This document shows, piece after piece, positions 34,851 through 47,640 of a DNA stretch of 64,000 nt; position 1 is the stretch's first letter, and every line of letters begins with the position of its first letter. The stretch is from positions 42,725,978 through 42,789,977 of the forward strand of contig CM037781.1 in the NCBI GenBank assembly GCA_021229015.1. The letters run 5' to 3'. The DNA comes from Solen grandis (taxonomy: Eukaryota; Mollusca; Bivalvia; Adapedonta; Solenidae). The position numbers were made by a program, and so were the translations under genes. The notes beneath the pieces were generated by a model. The model saw nothing but the letters and a program-made list of their open reading frames with translations. It did no database searches and had not been told where the DNA came from.

Positions 34851-35870
34851 CACATTGAATTTATCGTATCAAAAGATGACATCAATATTTCGTACAAAAC
34901 GCTTGTAAATTACGGTTCAATGGATTTCAACAGGTATTTTCAATCAAATATTTTGTTCAACCTGACAAATGATAAATACTGATTATATCCGTTTTCGGTG
35001 ATTTAAGGTTTGTTGGGTATGTTAAAGATTGAAAAGACTTCTGAAATGCATATTAATTTTCACGAAAAGTTTAGGCCTTTTTCACTACTTAGTGATCGTA
35101 GTCCTTTACCAGACTTATTTTTAAAGTTTAATTAAACTTTACATTTAGTGATATTCAATTAATCATAAAATTGCCAAAATTTGCGTTTTGCAAATGTGGG
35201 GTGTATACAAGTACATGTTTATACATTTCCGAAGCATATATTTCACTCCGCACTTCGGTATATGGAGTGTGATATCTGGTTTAACATCTTATTAATAACA
35301 TGTCTATTTTCTTTCATCGCAGAAACACAAAAATGTATGCTGCCCAAGAACATATGAGAGTAATTTGATATGGCTTATCGGGATTGATCCGCAGCTTGTA
35401 GGGATAATATGTAGATGTTGCTGTGAGAAGCGTTATTATAGTTTCATGTTCAATAAACAGTTGCATAGTTGGTGTTTGTAACTGTATAAGGAAAACTGGG
35501 ATGATTCATTAGAAAGCCGTCGTTATAAGTATGATTGTTTTCTTTGATTCTCCATTTTACGGCTGTGCATTCTTCTGAGCAATTTTCATATAATGCTCAA
35601 ATTAAAACAAAAATAATCTAATGCTTTAATTTAAACCTTGAAACATGCCAAACTATCGTAGATTTTTTTTCTATTCACATTCTTTGCAATCTATTATTTC
35701 GGAACATTCAAGACACATACATGAAACGTTCAATCCACGATGATTTTATCAGTCTGAGAAAAAAGAATATTTATATATATGAAATAACTAAATATTGTGG
35801 TTGTTATCTATGTCTTGGACGAAATGATACCGACATTACATATCAAAGTGCTGGCAACTTTGGTGATATT
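34851..35870. other. AT-rich stretch without recognisable genes
   Basis: Nothing was recognised. Confidence 0.55.
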
Positions 35871-35879
35871 TAAGTGTGT

Positions 35880-36060
35880 TACCACACTGCAGTATCACGT
35901 CGTAGACATGTAGCATGGTGTCAAGTGACATAATTCTGACACCGGGCCAATCAGACCTGGAAAGACAATTTTATGCTAAGCGCCAAGCAAGGGAGCTACA
36001 CTGGTATCATATTTTGCGACTTCAGTATGTCGGACCGGGGATCGGAACCACGACCTCATG
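35880..36060 (-). mobile_element. Second tRNA-derived repeat family, partial
   Basis: Minus strand B-box-like GGTTCCGATCCCCGG near 36035-36050, with an upstream ATGAGGTCGT. The body includes GACACCGGGCCAATCAGACC, whose relative GACACCGGGCCAGCCAGTTC occurs near 46230. It is distinct from the common SINE of the window. Confidence 0.5.
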
Positions 36061-36189
36061 ATTGTAACAATGAATTCGCATCACTCTTTTTATCAATTGG
36101 TAAAAAAAATTAAAAAATAATGGAATCGTGTGTTTTGTCTTGTGTGAGTCTTATGCTTTTGCATAAATTTGAAATTAGAATTAGATAAG

Positions 36190-36300
36190 TGCACGTTTTC
36201 TGCTTTGATACTTCTTGAGTTATGCTCCAGACAAAAATTTGGACAGACAAATGGGCAAACAGACAACTCTGACATAAACAATATATTCCCCCCATATAAA
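36190..36300. repeat. Fragment of the repeat seen at 60.3-60.8 kb
   Basis: Shares CTTGAGTTATGCTCCAGACA, then ATTTGGACAGACAAATGGG, with the segment near 60580-60800. On both sides a nucleotide run like GGACAGAC follows. Confidence 0.55.
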
Positions 36301-36557
36301 TATTGCAGGATACATAATTAAAAGGAGGTACAATGTAAAAAGCCAATATTAGCTTGATATCTGATCATGAGCAGCATGCATTACATCGAGAAAACCACAG
36401 GCACATGATATTTAATGGGCCATTGTTTATCTGTGTTAAAGCAACGCCCTTTATATTGCTGATGAAGAAATAATATTTTAAATTGATAAGATTTTAATGT
36501 ACACTTCCTCAATTTTGAGGCATGCATCGCTACGTTTGGAGACAGGGTCACTAGATT

Positions 36558-36808
36558 TGACTTGACTAATTGAGTTTACCGTCGCTTCGAAAGTATTTCA
36601 GTCATAAAGCGACGTTCAGCTAATCACAGGTGGAGGAAGTCCCCGAATGCATGGAGGCATCCGGGTAGAACCACCGACCTACCGCAAGCCAGCTTGAAGG
36701 CTTCCTCACATGAAAATGCGAATGATCCTGTCGGGATTCGAACCCACGCGATGAGGAGCTGAGTGTGTATTAAAGTCTGCGACTTAACCCTCTCTGCACG
36801 GAGGCCCC
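36558..36808 (-). mobile_element. Full-length SINE
   Basis: Minus orientation, from TAGTCAAGTCAAA to GGGGCCTCCGTGCAGAGAGG. The B box GGGTTCGAATCCC and the body are complete, with few substitutions. Confidence 0.9.
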
Positions 36809-36837
36809 GGAGACAGGATCAGTAATTTTAAATCGAA

Positions 36838-37215
36838 TCATGAGTAGATTAACATAAGTACATCATCCTCATCATGCTGATTATCAGCGGTAACAGCATC
36901 GTGTGAAGGGTCAGGAAATTGAAAACAAGATGTTTTATTTAAAGTCCGCACAATATCTTGAGAAGAAATGTGAAACTTGGTAGGGACATTGCCCTTGGCC
37001 AGTAAATTACCCCTATCTTTAAAGGTCATACGGTCAAAGGTAAAGGTCACAATGACATTTCATATAAAATCCTTTTTAGATTGATTACTTGAGAGGGAAT
37101 AAGCCTAGGTCTGTGAAACATGGTAGGACAATGACAATGGCCTGTAGATGACCTCTCTGAATTTGAGGTCATAAAGTCAAAGCTCAAGGTCACAATGACA
37201 CAAATGTTATTAGAG
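36838..37215. repeat. AGGTCA-rich repeat flank
   Basis: Contains AAAGGTCATACGGTCAAAGG, AAAGGTCACAATGACA and GAGGTCATAAAGTCAAAGCT, two units of about 170 bases related in style to 29.6-30.5 kb. It leads directly into the CRE-rich array. Confidence 0.6.
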
Positions 37216-40200
37216 CAGAAAGCCCTATCGTTCGGGACACAAATAATCTAGTTCTTCATAATATTTTTTTCTTCTTTTCTTGGCCTTAATTTATATAAGT
37301 TGAAAATTTAATGGCATAAACTTCAGATACTGAAATTTCCATTTCAGTTATTTTCATTTGCCTATGACGTCATATGACGTCACACTTGACAAAAGTTTGT
37401 ACGCGGTCTACGGCCATTATTTCTCGACCAATTTTCATCAAAATTTCAAAGAAAGTGTATGTTACGTTCTAGTTGTACATCCCGGAGTCCATTTTTTTTA
37501 ATTCGAAAAAGGCAAAGATTCTATGGCGAATCCAAGATTCGAACAATGACGTCAAATTTCAAATACGTATAAAATCGTCTCATGATGAGTTAGAAAGGAA
37601 CTATTTATTGCGTATGTAAGAAATTACGTGAATTTTACATTTTGTGAAGAAGAACGTCATTTGACGTCATATGACGTCATAAGGTCAAAACGAATTTCTT
37701 ATTTCTACACATCAATTTTAACATGTTGCTAATGTCCCATGACCATGATAATTTAATGGTATATTTTTCATATACAGATATTTTCATTTCATTGATTTTC
37801 TTATGCATATGACGTCATATAACGTCAAATTTGACGTTGTGTAAAAACGTTTGTACGCGGTCTATAGCCATTATTTCTTAACCGATTTTCATCAAAGACT
37901 TCACAGAATGTATATGTTATGCTCTAGTTGTGCATCCCCGTGTCCGTTTTTCCAAATTCGAAAAGGCAATGGTTCTTTGGCGACTCCGAGATTTGAACCA
38001 TGGACGTCAAATTTCAAATAAGTATAACATCGCTTCCAGATGATTTAGAAAGCTGATACTTAGACTGAATATAAATCTCCAAGTCTTCCTTAAATTATGA
38101 GAAGATGAAAGTCATATGACGTCATTTGACGTCATAAGGTCAAAAAGACTTGCTTTTTAAAATTAACATTTTTTAAGGCCTGACGGCCTTATATTTTGTT
38201 TGATTATCATAAACTTAAGTCGCAGTAAAAAAATCTTATGGAGCATGTCACTTCCGTTTCCGTAAAATTGCAAAGGTTAAGGTTGTATTCGAATTATCGT
38301 TTTTTTTCTTTGGCATTTAATATCCCGGTACATATTTTATCGAGACAGAATGTACACTATTTGTAATGATTTGAAAGAGCTTCTTTGTGATATAAAAGTT
38401 TTTAAGATCGGGGTTGAATTTGTGAGCTATGGCGAAAAGAAAATGTTACCCCCAGTGCGCTTAACAGTTTATATCTCAAAAACCTCAAAAGCCGTTTAGT
38501 CAAGCACTTCGTGAAACCTTATGATTTGTTTGAATGCAAGCGGACTACAACAAACAAAACATAACAAAACGGCTAAGCTGCTGATGGAGATCCAATATTC
38601 CGCGGAAAGCTTATAGTTTTTCCTTAGAATGACACTTGTCCTATCGAAATCGATGAAAAAACGAAATACTTACGGGTACATTTCTATGTTCAAGCTGAGC
38701 CAAATGTTGACAGAATTTATTTGTAAATATATTTTCCTGTAATTTTCACAGAAGGTGTAAGTTACACTTTATGTGTGTATCCTTACTTTCCGTTTTCAGA
38801 TCGAGGTTCTGTGGTGAAACCAAGTTTCGAAAATATGACCTCATGATTAATTTAAGTATTACAGAGCCCCCAGATGGAAAAGAAACCTTCAACTTGACAA
38901 TGTTGTATTTTTAAAGGTTTTCTTTAGATATCATAGGCCAGACGTCATGGCGTTCTTAAATGTTTTCATTTTTCTCGTGCAATAAATTCGATGTGATGCC
39001 AATGGTCCAGAATGATGGTATTCATACTCATATGACGTCAGAATTGACGTCAGGTCAAAAAGTTTGTATGCGCTCTGCAGACATTATAAATGGATAAACT
39101 TTCCGAAAATTTTCACAGTATGTAAATGTTACGATCTAGATTCCTAATGTCTTCTTCGTATTCTGTCTAAATGTTCAGTTTTAAACGGGTTGCAGAAAGT
39201 CTAATAGTTTTCCGTGCAAACGAAATCTTGTTTCTCATTATCGTTCTCATTTCTTCTTCCTTATGAGGTTCATATTAAAATTGGTTGCCGATAAGCAAGC
39301 AGCATAAAAATTTAACAGTAAGCACAGTGACTTTGGCGCTTTTGATTACAGTAAATTTTGTTTCCATGTGACGTCACGTCATGTCAGGGTTGAGTAAAAC
39401 TACCGACGTTTTTACGCGCTCTACAGCCGCCATGTCAGGGTTGAGAAAAACTACCGATATTTTTACGCGCTCTACAGCCGTCATTTCTGGGCGGCATAGC
39501 ATAATATTTTTACGAAATGTACATTACATTCTAGATGTGTACCTCCATATACGTTTTGCAAGATTCGAAAAGACAAACAAACTTTGAACCTGGAAATGTA
39601 TATAAGTATTACGAAGCTTACAGATAAGCTAGAAACTTAATATTTAGTCAGGACTTGTGTCCTCTCGATTTCTTTCAGCTCTACGAAGACTTACGTCACA
39701 TGACGTCAAATGGCATCATGACGCATTAAAAAACTTTTAATTAAAAATCATGGTTTTTCAGCACTGCGCGCCATAGTTTCTGACCAATTTTAGTAAATTT
39801 TCGCAGAAGATGCAACATATCTTATTGTAAAAATTAATTTCCGTTTCTGGAAAACCAGAAAGGTCAAGGTCACATGTCAATTATCGGTTGTTTCTTCGGC
39901 CTTAAATATCTCAAAAACGATCAATCTTCTACTGAAACACTATGGGTATAATTTGTAGTGCTTTGAATGACCTTTCAGATGATATTCAGTTTTTGAAGAT
40001 CGGGGTTGAATCAGTTAAGTTAAACAAAAGTGACGGTACGGCAAGCGCATTTAACTGCTTATATCTTAATAAATATGGAATTTTGTAAATTAGTGCATGA
40101 ACATAATTTGTAGAATATTTTTTGCCGTTTTCTCGAGGTTTAACCGTCCATATCTAAATAATTGGTTAAAAAATACATTTTTATTTAAAACGTGTGATAT

Positions 40201-43200
40201 GTTGGGAATTCGAATACCTTTCTACATGTACGAAGCTTTTCAAAATTGGAAATCATATAAAGAAGTTACATAAAAAGATAAGCACCAGTTAAAACCGTTC
40301 AAAGTCTTACTTGCACGTATGCAGAGTGCTACAGTTATTAAATTTCATTTTTTTTTCTAAGAAACTATTAGTCTTTGAAATAACTTAAAATACATTTTTT
40401 CATAGCTTGATGCAATGCCGTTTAAAATATATTTAGACTTAAATAATCGGAATATTAACTAATATGTTATGGTTGGATAGTATTTATTGAATTTCTTTTT
40501 TGCCAATTTTTGCAGGCTTCTTTAGGATTAACTGTCTATATCTCAAAAGCCGTTACAGATAGGTGGATTCATGAAGCAAGTGAAATGTTGGAAATCTAAA
40601 GACCTTTCTAACGGTACCTAACAATAAATGTTAAACTCAAAAAAAAAAAAAAAAAAAAAAAAAAAACTTTTTGAAATCGGACATCATATAAAGAAGTTAC
40701 AGGAAAAATGAGCAATAGTTAAAACCGTTCTTTCATGTACTTCTGATCATCATTTGATTTTTTTTCTAAGAAACTATTACTTTTTCAAAATAATTTTGAG
40801 AACATTATTTATAGCTTAATGTAATGCTGTTTCAATGGTACTCAGATTTTAATGATATGATCATTAATTACAAAGAAATCAGTCGAGAAGTAGTAAATGA
40901 TATGAACCTCATTTTGACGATTTTTGCCGTTTTTCTTGCGGTTAAACTGTCTAGATCTCAAAAGCCGTAACAGATAAGTAGAAAGATATACGAGTAATAT
41001 GTTGGAAATTTGATGACCTTACTAACGGAACCTGTGTTTATGAAATATGACATTACATAAGAATTTTACATGATTTTATATTTTTAGATGCTCTAAACTT
41101 CCTTAAGTAAAATATATGAGTAAAATAAATAGGATATATTTATTAGGTAGGAAAGGAACCTTGAATACTTATATTACACGTAAAGAGGACTAGATGAAGA
41201 TCATTCCCTTGTGGAGCACCAATTCTGAAAATTACTCAGGTCCATTTAAAAAAATGCATTGAGTCTCCTTTGAATATAATGACTTTCGTTTTTGAATGAC
41301 GTCATTTGACGTCATAGATTTTATCTGCTATCAATGTTAGTTTGCGCTCTGAAGCTGTCAAATCTGGACGGATTTTTTCGTTTTTGCACAGATGATGTAC
41401 ATCGGGATAAGTAATTTAACTTGATCATGTTTGATATGATTTGCAGAGCAGAAAGCCCTATCTTTTGTTCAGAACAAACGAAATCTAGTTATAAGGTATT
41501 TCTGCCTACAGGCAGAAAGTCCTATTGTTTTTTCTTCTTCTTATTATTCTTTTTTTCTCTTATAATTTCGATGTTTTGTCAATGGCCTCGAACAATGAAA
41601 ATTTTATGGCATATATTTCAAACCATGCGCTTTCGAATTTCATATTCATATGACGTCGTATAACGTCAGATTTGCGGTCAGGTAAAAAAAAATTGAACAT
41701 TTTAAAATTTGTCTACAACCATAATTTCTGGACTGATTTTCATCAAAACTTCACAGAATGTGTATGTTAGGCTCTAGTGGTGCATCCCGATTCTAAAAGG
41801 TAAAGGTTATATGGCGAATCCAAGATTCGAACTATTGACTTTAAATTTCAAATGCGTATAAATTCGCTTCCGGATGAGATTCCAGAATAGGTCTTCTTTA
41901 TATTCTGAGAAGATGAACTTCACAAGACGTCATATGATGTCATGAGGTGAAAAGTAATTTCTAATTTTTACGTGTTAACTTCTATATGTTGCAAACGTAC
42001 TAGCACCATGAAAATTAATAGCATATGCTTCACATAGTTTATTTTGCATTTCAATGATTTTCATTTGCCTATGACGAGTCTTGACGTCAAACTTTACGTC
42101 GTCTTAAAATGTTTGTACGTTGTCTATAGCCATTATTTCTGGACCGGTTTTAATCAAAATTTCAACAGAATGTTTATGTAACGTTCTAGTTGTACAATTT
42201 AATGGCTTATACTTCAGATGCTGAAATTTCCATTACTATGATTTTAATATTCCTATGACGTCATATGACGTAACATTTGACGCTGTATACAAAAGTATGT
42301 ACGCGGTCTATAGCCATTATTTCTGGACCTATTTTCATCAAAATTTCACAGAATGTATGTTACGTTCAAATTGTGCATCCCGGTGTCCGTTTTTCCAAAT
42401 TCGAAAAGGCAAAGGTTTTATGGCGAATCCAAGATTCGAGCCAATGACGTCAAATTTCAAATGCGTATAACATCGCTTCCAGAAGAGATAGAAAGTTAAT
42501 TTTTGGACAGTATATAAGTCACTAAATGAATTATATATTCTGTGAAGATGAACGTCATATGACGTCATAAGGTCTAAACGAATTTCTTATTTCTATGCGT
42601 TAATTGTTATACGTTGCAAACGTCCCAGGACGATGAAAAATTAATGGCATAAACTACAGCTACTGTATTTTCCATTTCAATGATGTTCGTATGTCTATGA
42701 CGTCAAACTTGACGTCGGATAAGATACATTTTCACGCGGTCTATAACCATTATTTCTCGGCGGATTTCCAGTATGTGAACGTTACTTTTTAGTTGTGCAT
42801 CCCGGTGTCCGTTTTTCCAAATTCGCAAAGGCAACGTTCTATGGCGATTCCAAGATTTGAACAATTGACTTCAAATTGTAAATACCTATACAATCGCTTC
42901 CTGGTGAATTAGAACGCTGATATTTTTACAGAATACAAGTTTTGACGTCTTCTTTACATTCTGTATGGATGAACGTCTATTGATTTCACATGACGTCATA
43001 ATGTCAAAAAGAATTTTTTTTATACGCGTTAACTTTTATATGTTGCAATGGTCCCAGGACCATGAAAATTTAAGGGAATATACTTCAGATACTATATTTT
43101 CGTATGCCTTTGACATCATATGACGTCAAACATGAAGTCGTCTACAAAAGTTTGTACGATTATTTCTGGGCGGATTTCCTTTTTTTTCCATAGTATGTGT

Positions 43201-43470
43201 ATGTTACGTTCTAGTTGAACATCACGGTGTTCATTTTTCTAATTCGGAAAGGCGATGGTTCTATGGCGAATCCAAGATTCGAACCATTGGCGTTTTAATT
43301 TTAAATATGAATGACATCGCTCTCAGATGAGTTAGAAAGCTGAATTTTGGCCTGAATAATAGTCTTTGAGAATTTCTTACATTCTGAGAGAACGAACGCC
43401 GTGTGTCTTCATATGACGTCATGAGGTCAAAAAGACATTTTCATTGAAATGTACCTGTTTTAAGCCCGCA
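37216..43470 (+). repeat. Diverged tandem array rich in TGACGTCA palindromes
   Basis: Units of about 410-455 bases repeat in one orientation. A landmark like GCCATTATTTCTGGACCGAT occurs at about 37414, 37870, 41723, 42130, 42310, 42745 and 43157, with more diverged units from 38200 to 41200. Each unit has a phrase like TGTACGCGGTCTATAGCCAT, then TTACGTTCTAGTTGTGCATC, then GGCGAATCCAAGATTCGAAC, then one or two runs of TATGACGTCATATGACGTCA. TGACGTCA is the full CRE/ATF palindrome. No reading frame of interest occurs. The middle part (38.2-41.2 kb) holds a second unit type with ATCTCAAAAGCCGTTACAGA. Confidence 0.85.
40639..40666. repeat. Poly-A run
   Basis: 28 consecutive A within the array; possibly a retroposition scar or simple slippage. 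Confidence 0.95.
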
Positions 43471-44690
43471 GGCTTTATTTTTGCTTTGTTTGCATAGAAT
43501 TTAATTTAAGGTGCAGCATCAGATCCTATGAAACAATGTCACTTGTACTTCCTTAGGTTAAATGACTTATATCTTAAAACCCTATGAACCTAGACACAAA
43601 TATATTGTAACCGAATTGTATGGATTTGTTTTCGTAACTGTAGATCCTGTTTTATATAATTCGAATCAATTTTTGTCTGTTGCCACATATCGCATGCTAG
43701 ATTCAAAAACTGTATCATATATTCATCAGTCATTTTTTCTTTTATTCTTTTTTGAAATAAAGTTGTTCAAAAGTTTATGTGTGTTTGGTTCTATATATAA
43801 TTCCCGTGATATATGTAGGGATTCTCAGCCCTAGAGAAAGGTGATATCTTAGCTCTTTTCCCATGACGATAGCATTTCATAGACATACATCATGCGTAGG
43901 CGTTCCATATATTCTTTTGTTTGTTGGAATAACTAAATATCATCCGATATTTTCAGGCAATAACCACAGAAAATATGGAATATTATGAGAGTAAAATAAA
44001 CATTACTAAGCATATTTTTAATAAAAAAATATATATAGATATTCTTTTGACGTAGGGTGAGGGTGAGAGAACAATAAAAAACATAGCCACTAAAAGGATG
44101 TATGGAAACTGGACTTATATAAGTCAAACTCATAAAACAATTACACTAATATAACATATATTATGCAAGTTGATATATACATCAACACCCAAATGGTGAT
44201 ATCTATTTTAAGAATTATTCAGCTCAGGTTTAACATACATTTATATGAACCTGTTGGTGCATGGATGATAAATTGTTAATGCTGCTGACATAGCAAATTT
44301 AACCTGGGAAGAGAATATCAGTATGATTTTATCTTTAATTTTATACATCGTACTGTTTTCTAAATACGGACATCTGCATGAATACATTATGAGACATAAA
44401 CCTGTTATGGGGATGAGGCATAAGACTAACATGGGGTATAAGCACAAGCATAGGATGGGGCATAAGCATAAGAAGGGACATAAGCATAAGAAGGGCATAG
44501 GGTGTACCACCAAAATTGCCCTACTACATAGAGCTCACGTTTTCTAGAACACAGATCCACGAAAAAATGTAGCCACGTAATACATAATGAACGAAATTTA
44601 ATGTCAACGAAAATTAATGACTTTTAAGTAACATATTGCCTTTGTTATTACGGCTTTCCACAAACCTGCAGAAAAAAATTGTTTTTATGT
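43471..44690. other. AT-rich stretch without recognisable genes
   Basis: Contains a short tandem patch at about 44395-44510 built on ATAAGCATAAGAAGGG-like units, which makes a His/Lys-rich open frame of no likely meaning. Confidence 0.55.
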
Positions 44691-45340
44691 TTATTAGGGC
44701 TTTTTGTCTAAATCAGAAAGACCAATTGGGTTTGTTAATTTCTTTCCTATTATTATTATATCTCATTTTGGGGCTCAAATTAAAATAGGTTGCCGATAAG
44801 TCAGCTGCGCCATGAAATTTTAACAGTAGGCAGAGTGACTGGCCATTTTGAATGCAATAATTTCCATCTGCATATGACGTCGTGTGACGTCACGGTTGAA
44901 ATATGCTACCAAATTTGGTTTGCGCTCTGTAGCGGTCAGTTCTGGTCCTTAAATATAATAAGATGTTACAAAGGCTCGTGATGAGTTAAAACATGAAAAC
45001 TGGACAGCATATGTGTCCAGAGGTATTCTTTGAATTCTCTGACGTCTGACCGTAATAAACAATTTTGCATTAAAAAAGCGGGTTTTAGACCCTGCAGGCT
45101 TTTTGTTTTGATCGATTTGCATAATTTTTTCACTGAAAGTGCAACATAGCATCTCATTGTACAAAGTAACTCCCGTTTTTGAAACTCGCAAAGGTTAAGG
45201 TCATATGTCAGTTATCGGTCTTTTCCTTCGGCCATAGGTATCTCAAAAACGATAAATATTCTATCGAGACACTATGGGGAAAATTTGTAGTGCTTTGAAA
45301 GACCTTTCAGATGATAAACTTATTTATTTTACGTCGATTG
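44690..45340 (+). repeat. Outlying copy of the CRE-rich repeat
   Basis: Contains ATATGACGTCGTGTGACGTCACGG at about 44873 and the array phrases TTTGCGCTCTGTAGC, CCTGCAGGCTTTTTG and TATCTCAAAAACGATAAA, in the same orientation as the array. Confidence 0.75.
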
Positions 45341-45872
45341 GAAAACAATTGACATAAACATTATAACCCCAATCTATCGATTCAATTTGATTCTGAAAGC
45401 TATAAAAATCACTGATTTTTTTTAAATTCAGAATTCTAACCTCGTCTAAAGTTAAACCTGTTTCCATAAACAAAGTACATATTCATAATTTTAATAAACG
45501 AACCGCCCGAAATAGAATGCATGAGGCTGTATTTTCTCAAGGTTACGATTTATATCCCCGGCTTCAAAAACATCGAGGTATGACAATCTGCAACAGCCAT
45601 CTGCACAAATAGGTCGGCAGTATGATGTTGTCTATATAGGTTTAAGATCTGTGGATTTTGATTAGCAAATCCCAATTTAATTTATACTTGCAATTCAAAT
45701 AAGGGACGTTTATATCCTGTTATATACGGAGCGAGACCAATACTATTTGGGTAAACAAGATTGATCGACAGCTGGATAATATACCTAGATTAAACACCCT
45801 GTACCCAAACGGGTTCCAGGTGGCACCTGACGTCCTTGTATATAGTATTATCATGTATTCTAGTAACTAGGA

Positions 45873-46027
45873 TTACTGGTTTTCACCCACGTAATCCGTG
45901 TTTGATTGCGGCATCGGAACGACTTCATTACACGGGCTACGTGGCCCTTTGGTGTTTTCTGAAGATAAGTCAGAATTGGTCGAAAATATTTCAAGACCCT
46001 CTATAGCGCAAGGTAATGATCGTTGTA
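45873..46027 (-). CDS. Weak candidate terminal exon
   Basis: On the minus strand, after a possible acceptor (CTATAG at about 46000), an open stretch reads GLEIFSTNSDLSSENTKGPR then SPCNEVVPMPQSNTDYVGEN, with a stop at 45873. The composition is protein-like and more GC-rich than its surroundings. No family was recognised, and no poly-A signal or partner exon was found. Confidence 0.25.
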
Positions 46028-46099
46028 ATACGTGTTCCCCAAAGACGTTTGAGATATACAATCTACCTATGTTGGTAATAAAACATGTTTGTTACTAGG

Positions 46100-46260
46100 T
46101 TTTACGTCCCAACGACAGTATTGCTATCATTTCGTAATTTTGTCTTCATGAGACAGGAAAAATAGTGGCTGTCTGCGATATCATGCATGTGGCGTATACA
46201 TGTTACAACATACCACACAGTCATCCGGACACCGGGCCAGCCAGTTCTTAGACTACGCTG
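46100..46260. repeat. Fragment of a dispersed SINE-like family
   Basis: Contains GGTTTTACGTCCCAACGACA and CCGGACACCGGGCCAGCCAG. The latter is shared with the repeat at 35.93 kb. Confidence 0.45.
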
Positions 46261-47640
46261 TATATATGCTGATCTCTCTATCTTTCCATTCTTCTGTTTT
46301 CATCAGTCAATATGTCTATCACCCTTTTGCCCTTTTCCTTCTCCTGAGATTTTTCCCTGTCGCACTGCCACTATGCCGAGCCGCAAGCAAGAGAGATATC
46401 TATACATGTATGCTATAGAAGCTTTATGATGCATACCCATTCACTTCTACCCGGAGTAAGACAGATGTACACTACATATATAGTTCACTAAAGCAAAAAT
46501 TAAGCTTCACGCTTGAAAGGGGGGGGGGATGACTCAATGTGAATTCAAAATAAAAAATTGGCGTAATAATGAAAAAAATGCGTGTTGTAACAAAAATAAA
46601 CGTTCGATATTAAAAGGCAGGACAAGAACAACAAAACACTGAGTAAGCCAACTTCTGTTTGTAAATACAGTACAGTCCTACTTAAATATAAAAATTATTT
46701 CCTTACTTTAAATAGAGAAGTTAATAGGCAGATAAATGTTTGAGGGGCTTTTTGCATCAGAAAACAACATATACTGCAGTTATTAAGAAACTAGGATCAT
46801 ATAAAACAAAGATACCAACGTTAAAGCCATCTCGTTCACAGATGATCGGTAGAAATTACAAAAAATAATTTTCTACTCTCTCTCTCGATAATGCTTCTGA
46901 AGTCTTTGTTTCCTGACAAATAAATTCGGCAAGTGTAGGCCACATTACACATTACTCCCTCCTTAATGCTGGTGAAGTCTTTCATCAAGTGTGTCACATC
47001 ACACGAGAAAACGTTATTTTCGTAAACGAACTTCGGGGAAAGTCGATTAAATATAGAATACGGTATCACCGAAGCAGATAAATGCGATACCGCGTGACGC
47101 GTTCCGCAACATGGCGTGTTCACTAGCTCAGGGTAGCGATTTTCGAAGTTCAGCCTATGAAGTTAGCGGAATGTGATCAGCCAAGTGACATACAAACAAT
47201 ATTTGCTAGGTATTGGCAAAGATTATCACTTTTCTTTAATTGAGTTATTTCCTTCCTGAAGAAAATTCCAGTCCTTAGTTACAAGCGTACCGGCTTTTTC
47301 TCGCAATATTTTTGAGTTGCTTATCTTTGGGTTTAGGTCTTTGACTGAAGTTGGTTGTGTTGTCCTTCCCACAAATCATTACCCGCATATATGACAATTA
47401 CACAAACGGATAATATCGTCTATCTGTCAAAGGTAACATGTCCGAAATGTTACGGGAACAATGATAAGGGAATCACAAAATGAAGTAATATAATGGCAAG
47501 CGGCATATGGTACAGATATGGTAGAAAATCGAAAACAGCCTTACCCGTAGTGCAGTACCGCTTTTATCTTGAAAAGTATTGATTTTTGTAGGTATGTTTT
47601 TGATCAGCTAACACGGGATTAGCGGGCCTTTCGAAGGCAT
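46261..47640. other. Stretch without a supported gene
   Basis: There is a poly-G run of ten at 46519-46528. A minus-strand frame of 95 codons (47123-46836) is open but unrecognised and has no clear splice context. Its 5' end contains the duplicated block described at 47083. Confidence 0.5.
47083..47119. repeat. Direct repeat of about 36 bp, first copy
   Basis: CAGATAAATGCGATACCGCG followed by TGACGCGTTCCGCAACA occurs here and again at about 47674-47710 with no change. It contains the palindromic ACGCGT. Confidence 0.8.

Noticed and set aside
36557..43470. Protein-coding genes inside the CRE-rich array
   Set aside because: Frames of 60-90 codons are scattered, not conserved between units, and shared only where the DNA repeat is shared.
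44323..44547. Small His/Lys-rich peptide gene
   Set aside because: It comes from a short tandem patch of ATAAGCATAAG units; no splice or start context.
46836..47123. 95-codon minus-strand gene
   Set aside because: No recognised motif or splice sites, and its 5' end overlaps a duplicated 36-bp block that also occurs in a repeat.
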